DNA of 64,000 nt from Desmodesmus armatus (Eukaryota; Chlorophyta; Chlorophyceae; Sphaeropleales; Scenedesmaceae). Of the stretch, positions 56,321-64,000 are shown piece after piece. Location of the stretch: positions 124,001 to 188,000 of the forward strand of contig VIIQ02000575.1 in NCBI GenBank assembly GCA_007449985.2, given 5' to 3'. A model generated the notes under the pieces. It ran no database searches. It was given only the letters and a program-made list of their open reading frames with translations, and was not told the origin of the DNA. Each line of letters opens with the position of its first letter. The first letter of the stretch is position 1. Position numbers and translations under genes: made by a program.

Positions 56321-59300
56321 ATGGAGCGCTCATCAAGCTTTGGGTCGCAGTCCAGTGCTGGATCAGCATTCACCAGCAAGTCTGCGACCACAAAGTGAGT
56401 CCAAGCCTGTCTGACACAACGTCTGTAGGTGCACCATGGTGGAGCTTCCTGGATAGATGCAGGGCCGCTGTTGTGCATCTGCTGCAGGCTTGTGAATGAA
56501 GCAGAGAAGGAGAATGCCCTTGATGGGCAAGCACCCGGCCTGCTCACAGCCCTATTTGGAGCGCTGTATACGCTGGCAAAGGAGAAGATTAATGACACTG
56601 CTCAGATTGCCATGCTGGCCATCTGGGTTGACTTCCTCATGATCTTCACCCTCCTTTTGATGCCAGAGTACCCTTGGGAGGTGGACCCAGACCTCTGGTA
56701 CGGTTTGTCATCGTGTTTGCCCTATGGCATGAGCACTTGCTTTGCAGCAGCTGCCGTGGTCTGACGGTCAGGCGCACTGCCACAACCTGGTAGCAGGCTG
56801 TGCTAGCTGACTGCTGGTGTGTCGTCCATGTTGCAGGGTCTACAAGATCTTCTACTACATTCAAATTCACCTCCCTATCGCTGGTCAAGTAAGCAAGCTT
56901 GGGTCATGCTTGTGCTGTGCCACCAGCAGTAGCAGGGGGGGCCCGCTTTGGCTGCTGATGTTGTTGAGCAGCTGCATCGCCAACAGTGCACAGGGAGTGT
57001 GCAAAAGCAACAGCCTCAGATCCAGGGTACCAGACAGCCATGCTGTCAGCCAACACACCTTACTGTCCTGGCACATCCATGCCGCAAGTAGTGATAAGCA
57101 CCTGACCAGGCTGGCTTGCAACTTTGCGCAGGGCTACACATTTTATCTGGCGATCTTCTACATCATGGTGGCAATCCTGTTCATCTCAGTTGCCATCTGC
57201 ATTTGGGTGGGCTGGTGCTTCATGAATGACAGCTTTCCCTTCCTGTGGCCCATCAAAGTGGCACGGGTGGTGGTCAGCCTGTTTGTCAGCATGTTTTACC
57301 TCATGTCCCTCAACATCTTCCTGGTGGCTTGTGCATGCAAGCACGACCCAAAAAGTGGCAAATGGAAGCATCTGTACTTCAAAGTTGGTGAGGTGGCGTG
57401 AGACCTGGGCGATGTGATTGGCGCCACACAGTGAACCCAGCAACCGCAGCACCAATGCAGACGCATGGCTTGGAGGGCTTGGCAGCATGTCCATAGCTAG
57501 GGTTTATATCGAGTTGCGCCCTTGTGAAGCTGGCACTCATCTCAGCCAATATCACCTAGGCCTGTGCATCTGTAGGATGTGTGGCCTGCCTAAACGCCCC
57601 AGCCTGCTGAAACAGGCTGTTGAAACATGCAAGGCAAAGCTGAGTCTAGCGTTGGGCTTTCATGGTGTCTGCCCTTCTCTCAGATTGCTTGAGCATGCCG
57701 CACCTAATCCATGGAGTCATGTCACTCACCAGCGCCGTGGTCTTCTTCGTAGTGGCAATCCTCCTGGTGAGAGGCACCCTGTCAGGGTTTACGCAGTGAG
57801 CACCCCCCCCCCCCCCAACAGCAGCAGAGCACGGGCGCAAAAGCCCTGGCCTCCAAAGGCCAATGTCAGCATGCACTGTCCGTATGTCAGTATGCCCATG
57901 CAGGGGACAGGCTGCAGGCAGGCAGCCTGAGTGCTGGTGGTCTGCTGCAGCTTACCTCTGTGACAGACAGAGCAGATGCACCTGCATGCAGCCTGATGCC
58001 CGCAGGTCAACAACACAACGCCCAGTGTGTTCTGTCACAGCAAGTGCATGCAGAGTAACGGCAGGTTGCGTGTTGACAGAGGGATAACCAAGCTGTTTGT
58101 GTGTGTTTGGTGCCCCTAGACGGTGGGTGATCACGAGCTGGAGCCCATGAGCAAGAGCTTGCTGGCCGCACCGCACAGCATGTGTGAGCTGAAGTCACTG
58201 CTGTGCAAGACAGTCATCAGTTTTGCAGACATCCTCCTCAAGCCTCTGCCGTACTTCCAGACAGTGCTGTACGTCCTTGCCTGCGGCCTCATATTCTACT
58301 ACCATGCACGCATGGTGAGTGGTGATGTGCCATCAACAACAGCTCTACCGCGTTTGCAATGGCAGCTCAATAGTCACAGCAGCTCGGGAAACCTTATGGT
58401 GGCAACTCTTTGGCGACTGCTATGCACAGCGCTCAGGAACTAACCCTCTGTCTTGTGCCTGGCGCAGGTGCCCCATTATGTGCCCTGGATTAATGTCCTG
58501 CGAGGTGGCCTCAACGCTGTGCTGGCCTGGGTTTCCTTGATGTGTGTCATTCTGAGCTACACTGTGGGACCCTGGGAGTGGGATGAGAAGCACCACCCGC
58601 ATTGGGAACACAGTGACTACAGGGTTGCGATGACTACGGTAAGCAGACAGACGCCAGCAGCAAGGTTCAGGTTTGAATTCACTGCCTCAGCCGTTGCTCC
58701 ATGTGCATTAGGAAGCCACAGTGGAATGGCCACAGCTGCCAGCAGTGTGGATGTTGCCGCTGACATCAGCAGAACTGATGTAGTGCATCAACAACTCGTC
58801 AACGTGACGTTGTGCTGGCCGCATGTGCTGCAGCTGATGGCGGTGGGTGTGCCGGTGACCTTCCTTGCCGGGGCCGGGCTGTGCTGGGGCCACCTGGTGC
58901 ATGCCTGGAAGACAGCCTTGAAGTTCAAGGTGCTGCCGGAGGGCATCAAGTACCGCAACATCCACAGGTTCTGGACAGAGTTTGATGTGGAGATCGCCAG
59001 TCGCGTCGGGCGTGTGTGGGACTCGGAGGGCGTGCTGGACCAAACAGCACTGGATGTGGCAGAGAATGTCCTAAAGGTGTGCCCCCGGGGGGGGGGGGGC
59101 GTGCATTGAGGCCACCATGGGTGGCTAAGTACTCTGGTACACTAGTGCTTTGCCAGGCGTGTCAAGTCCGACTGGTATGATACTGCAGGTAGTAGCCGGC
59201 TGGATCAACGTCCTGGAGCGTTGTCAAGGCGCAGCTGCCGTTGAGATAGTTGGACAGACATTGTGGACCTACAGTGGCATTCTGTCACGGGTGCATTGCT

Positions 59301-62300
59301 GCCTAGAGCTTGGTGGGCTGCATGCTCTCGAACACCCACTGACATGACTGTATCCTGCATTGTTACATGCTGCCATGCCAGGCTGGTGTTGCTATGAAGC
59401 CCAAGAGCGTATTCATGCACATCGCCTACTCCAACTTCCTCATCGATGTGCGAAAGAATGTCCAGTCAGGCTGGAACCAACTGGACGCTGCGACAGCGCT
59501 GGGCCCCAACCTGTCATACCAGTTCAGTGTGTTCAGCCGCAAGCAGGAGCACAAGCAGCAGAGCGGAGGGGGTGGTGGTGGTGAAGGCGGAGCTGTGGAC
59601 CTGGTGTCATATGTTGAGTTCCAGAAGAACTACAAGTGAGTGGCCCTGCTGCAATGTGCTGATTGCACCAGCCAGGGGCTGTCAACCTACCTGCATCATG
59701 CACCATGTTGGTGGCCAAGATCTGGCAGGTGCCCAGACTGCACTGTAGCAGTACCATTGTCTATACCTTTCAAGCTTGTAAGCACCTGCTGTCAGCTTCA
59801 GCGGAGGTTCGTAGTCTAGGGAAAGTTTACAAGTGGATGCGCTGGGCGGTACTTTCAAGGTACGATGGCAGTAATAATGTTGCAGCTCTGCCCCTAGCCT
59901 TCATGTGTGCCTCTTGACATGCACCGGGTGACACCCTATGACGTCATTGCACGTGCTGCAGGTCTCTCATGGTGTACCACAAGGCGTCCCTGGTGGCAAC
60001 ACGTGACTTCTGGCGGCTGCTCAATCGAGACCGTGTCCCGCTGGACCGCTTGGGCCACAGCTTCTCTCGCATGGACGAGATGGAGTCCAAGGCAGAGGCC
60101 ACCTACAAGATTGTGCTGGACAGGTACCCCAGCAACGCCAAGCTGCTGAGGAGCTATGCCAAGTTCCTGGAGAGCATCAAGGTGAGGGGTTCAGGAAACT
60201 CAGTGCTGTTGGCAACGCGCTGTACGAAGCATGAAGCAAAATGGTCGACCGGTGTCATGCGTAATAGGATGTACGGACGTGCGCTTGTGCCACCAACGCA
60301 CAGCCACCAGGCAGCTGCGTCCTGTTGACCAGGACTATGTGTTACTGTTTGGCAATAAGCACTCGGCTGTTGGTGGTGCATGAGCGCGTGCGCAGGTTGC
60401 AAAGCTATCCCCATTCAACAGTGGTGACAACCTATGAATACACCCTGGGCCTTTCTTCCAGTGCTGTGCTGCAAAATGCCTTCCACACCAGACGTGCATG
60501 CACAGCGCAGTGCATGCAACATGCGGCTGGCCGCGCGGCGCGCCTGAATGTGTGCTGTGTGTAGACACAGGGTTGCGTCCAGCCAATGCATGAACCATCC
60601 AAAGTTGTGACATTGCGAAGTTGGTTATAAGTGCGTGTGTTGTGTCCGCCATAAACTGCCTGCAGAATGACCCATGGGGTGCAGCGCGCTACTATGCTGA
60701 GGCAGAGAAGCAGGAGGAGCTGGAGGAAAGCAAGGCAGCGGACATCCAGGTGGGCTTCACATCGGTTCCCTTTTTGCATTGTTCAGCCCGGCTGAAGTGG
60801 CATGGCTATGAAACTATCCTACTAGTAGCCCCCTGAGTGAGTCACTTCAGTGCAGGATCTGTCTTGCCTGTGGATGCAATGCAACTTTCTGGCCCAATGA
60901 ATGTTCACTGCTCAGCGGCTGAGGTGTGGCTCCTTGCCCTGCAGGTTGGCGGTGACGTTGTCAACGACAAAAGCAGCGCCATCGTCACCATCAACGCAGT
61001 CGGCACAATACAGATGGCCAACAAAGTGGCCACACAGATGCTGGGGTAAGCCTGTGCTTTGTGACTGCCACAAGCCCCTGCTAGTCGAGTTTGAATGCCC
61101 TACCATGTATGGTTTGGCACAAGACAATTGTGGCTGGCAGCTGGCAGCGCTAGCTAGCCCCTAGGAAAGTTGTGCACGGCCAGCGCTAAAAGCCAGCTAG
61201 CTCAATGGCACTTGAGGAACTGACCTCAACAAGGAAAGGCCAGGGTGACTCTGACAGTCAAGTGTCAACCTACGTATGATTGTGTGTGTAACTGTGCTGT
61301 GGCCTCAGGTACAAGAGGGGCGAGCTGAATGGCAAGAACGTCAGCACGCTGATGCCCCCACCCTTCAGCACACGCCACAACAGCTACCTGCGCAACTTTG
61401 CCAACACAGGCAAGGCCAAGATCCTGGACAAGTACAGGGAGGTAAGAGGCCTTCTCAGCACCGGGCAAGCTGTAGCCTCCGCTGCAAGGATCGCACCGTT
61501 GGCAGAATTGCAACCGCTGCTGATCCTGCGGCTGGACATGCATGGCAGGAAGTTCGGCATGCAGCTGCATGCTGGGCATTAAAAACGGGTCGTACTCTGG
61601 GCATTATGGAGACAGTGACTTGATGTCTGCGCGGGCATGCCGCTGATTTTTTGTATGCTGTCCCACTGTCTGGCACCTGGCAGGTGGTTGCCCTGCACAA
61701 GGAGCGCTATGTCTTCCCAGTCACCCTCAAGGTCACCAGGATCTCAGGGACAGGGGTGGATGCCATCTTCATGGGCGTCATGAAGGTGAGCAGCAATGAA
61801 CTGGCTAGGCCTCACATGGTTGAGCCCACAATATGAGGGCTTCTGGGGGATCGGCAGACCTGCAAAGCACATATAGCGAGCAGGCTGACGGCACGCCTTC
61901 ACCATGACCGCCGCATTGTAACTACAAGCAGCCTGTTACTTGGTGGGTATATATACTACGTAGTGCCAAGGAGGGGACTCCGAGTCCCCAACCCTCGTAC
62001 TGCACTGAACTGTGCAGCGCTAAAGCAAATGCTTGTTGTTACTGTGACATTGGTATGCTTGCAGCCTACCGTGTCAGACCCCGGCAGCATCAAGGCATGG
62101 CTGCTACCTACCGGCACAATCCTGTGTGTGGACCTGTCCTTCATGGACTATGCCGGCTGGGGCCCAAGCGAGCTCATTGGTCGGGCCTTCAGCAGCCTGG
62201 GCACAGATAACAGTGTGCTGGATGAGTAAGTGACCTCCTGCAGCTGGCCGGACAGCCAGGCCACCGTTGACCACCATGCGTGTGACGTGTAGCAGCTGAA

Positions 62301-64000
62301 GTTTGGGCACGGCACGGTCCGCTAAACACAGTTTGCTGGTGCTTGCACTATGCATGTGTCATCCAATTTCCAAGTGTGGTCGCCCTTCCCACAAGGCAAG
62401 TGCTGAACACTGCACCTGTGTTGCCGTCTGTGCTGTAGTCTGATTGCCCAGGCTGGCAGCTACACAGAGGAGCAGCTGGAGGAGGGGGCTCTCACCATCA
62501 CCACAAACATCAAGCACAAACATGGCCAGCCTGTGCCGGTGCACGTGAAAGTGACCATGGGAGGTGAGAGAAAGCAAAGCCCAAGCCTTCCCGTTGACAC
62601 CCGCTCTGCTGACTGGCTGGCGACAGTTCCAGCCTGGTTGCCAGCATTGACGGGCTCTGCTGCCGTTGCATCTCTCAAACCTCAATCCCCAAAGAAATTA
62701 TGCCTCTTGGCCCCATTGTCCTGCACTGTGCCGCACACCTGTCATTGCAGTGAGCTACCAACCTCGTCCTGGCTGGCTTTGCATGTGTGTTCCGCAGGCA
62801 CCGAGTCTCAGCGCATCCTGGTGATGTGCATGAAGCAGCTTGCAGAGACAGAGCCCATGGGTGCCTTCGACCAGAAGGGCCAGTGCGTGTATGCTAACAG
62901 CCCCATGGCATCCCTGCTGGGCTACAAGCTCAGCATGCTCAAGTCCCAGGACATCACACAGCTCTTGCCACATCCACATGGGATGCTGCACTTGAGCTAC
63001 TTCAGGGTAAGTGTTCACGTGTTCTGATTGCCTAGCCTGTACTAGGGCATGCCTTGAGTGTTGTGATGATGGGTGGAGTCTTTTCTGAGTGGCGCACTGT
63101 GGGCTGCAAATCAGACGTACGGGTCACACGTCACATTGAACCCGAACTGCGGCCAAGACCTGCTCTCCTCACATTGACAGGCATAACATGCTATCCTGCT
63201 GTGGTTGACTCTGCCGCTTCTAAGCTGATTCATACAAGAGGGATTACACTGTGTGGCAGTCTCACATGCCGATGATGCTGCCTGGTTGCAGGACGCTGAC
63301 CACATGGCAGCCAAGCCCCCAGTCAGCAGCTGCAGGAGCAGCATGACCAACATCATGCTGACATCCAACAGCACCCCCGTGTACGTCATCCCCACCATCA
63401 TCCCACACACGCCCACACCTGCTGTGGGAGGCCTGGCCATGCTGACCGACAGGGCAGCCAGCAGTGGGGTGACGTTTGCGTTCAAGGTGCAGCGCAGCAG
63501 CAAGTCACAGTACCTCAACGAGCGGCGGCTGATGCTGGGAGTCACGGCATCTGGGACGATCCTCTGGACCAGCTCTGGCACGCCAGAGGCGCTGTTTGGA
63601 GTGTCTCCGCAGGGCATCCTTGGTCAAGGCATTGCACGCATGGTGGACGTGTTTGAGGAGTACACCTCAGGTAGTGGACTTTCTCCGACATTTGCAACAC
63701 TGTCTTCAATCAGCGCCTTGCTTGCTTGTGGTGGAATCTTCCAGCATCGGATGCTGCATCTGCTCAGACCACACTGCTGGGCGAAAGTTTGGATGTGCTC
63801 AACTCCCCCACCCCGGCTAGTTTGGCAGCTGCCAGGTGCTGCAGGGGGTGTTCAGATACTGCCCAGTGTCAGTATGCCCCCCTCCTCACTCCTATACTGC
63901 TACTGCTAACTGTCACTGTGATTGGAGGATTACACACAGAACACACCCTTTCTGTGGCGTGCAGGTGACCCGGATGCACAGATGTCCACAGCCCTGGCTG
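56321..64000 (+). CDS. TmcB-like (tiny macrocysts) multi-TM, multi-PAS protein, 5' part
   Basis: Nineteen exons in phase: 56321-56394, 56488-56697, 56837-56888, 57132-57387, 57684-57766, 58120-58314, 58468-58638, 58834-59076, 59382-59635, 59962-60181, 60666-60749, 60945-61045, 61309-61441, 61684-61785, 62065-62225, 62439-62563, 62798-63006, 63292-63670 and 63965 to the edge, about 1,029 residues so far. A Ser-rich N-terminus (MERSSSFGSQSSAGSAF) precedes a membrane part with helices such as IWVDFLMIFTLLLMP and YLAIFYIMVAILFISVAICIWVGW. A soluble helical part follows (FWTEFDVEIASRV ... VFMHIAYSNFLIDV ... TYKIVLDRYPSNAKLLRSYAKFLE). Then come PAS domains: TINAVGTIQMANKVATQMLGYKRGELNGKNVSTLMPPPF and at least three more degenerate ones. 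This order matches TmcB-like proteins of volvocine algae, named after a Dictyostelium gene; the function is unknown, presumably sensory or signalling. The C-terminus is cut off. Confidence 0.85.

Noticed and set aside
59187..59230. Possible exon start after CTGCAG in the TmcB-like gene
   Set aside because: The exon ending at 59076 joins in phase and by family sequence to 59382; this acceptor leads into a frame that soon stops.
1..64000. CRISPR arrays, bacterial operons, rRNA genes
   Set aside because: No regularly spaced repeat-spacer pattern, Shine-Dalgarno-led operons or rRNA signature was seen; the sequence is intron-rich eukaryotic nuclear DNA.

Overview
The window reads as nuclear DNA of a chlorophyte green alga, most likely of the order Chlamydomonadales. 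The evidence is GC-rich coding sequence, very dense short introns with GTGAGT-type donors, TGTAA polyadenylation motifs behind several genes, long C or G homopolymers, and a TmcB-like (tiny macrocysts) PAS gene of a family I know mainly from volvocine relatives. The exact genus cannot be read from the sequence. Exon boundaries below were worked out by hand: reading phase was carried across every junction, and family resemblance was judged from memory without a database search.

Layout, left to right. 1-1411 (-): start of a glutamine-rich coiled-coil protein that runs off the left edge, possibly a retroelement gag. 2069-4572 (+): 3' half of an MDR-superfamily (quinone oxidoreductase/enoyl reductase-like) gene. 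5787-11791 (+): a complete nine-exon squalene monooxygenase. 11792-14866: gene-poor. 14867-19545 (+): a secreted GH5 endoglucanase (GH5-A). 22613-34170 (+): a much larger relative (GH5-B) with a signal peptide, roughly 860 residues of Pro-Ala-Asp-Lys-Pro repeats, a GH5 core, a proline-rich linker and a disordered tail of about 1,200 residues. 37838-41940 (-): type II (gamma) phosphatidylinositol 4-kinase. 43430-46601 (-): NUP50-like nucleoporin with a Ran-binding domain. 47084-51564 (-): POT1 telomere end-binding protein. 52032-55459 (+): ubiquilin/DSK2. 56321-64000 (+): TmcB-like multi-membrane, multi-PAS protein running off the right edge.

The housekeeping genes on the right (kinase, NUP50, POT1, ubiquilin) share no obvious pathway. 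The two GH5 genes are neighbours in the same orientation with matching domain order and many matching intron positions, so they look like a local duplication in which one copy gained large repeat domains. They would act outside the cell on beta-glucan, in wall or matrix remodelling.

Two themes stand out. First, in the left 17 kb at least six exon-intron junctions are preceded or followed by degenerate tandem copies of the exon edge plus flanking intron, often bounded by C or G runs. Second, both GH5 genes need exactly one restored base in a homopolymer (A run at 15086-15089, C run at 30631-30635) to read through, which suggests either assembly indels or recent inactivation. An intron of GH5-B also carries a long near-perfect hairpin at 29369-29477.
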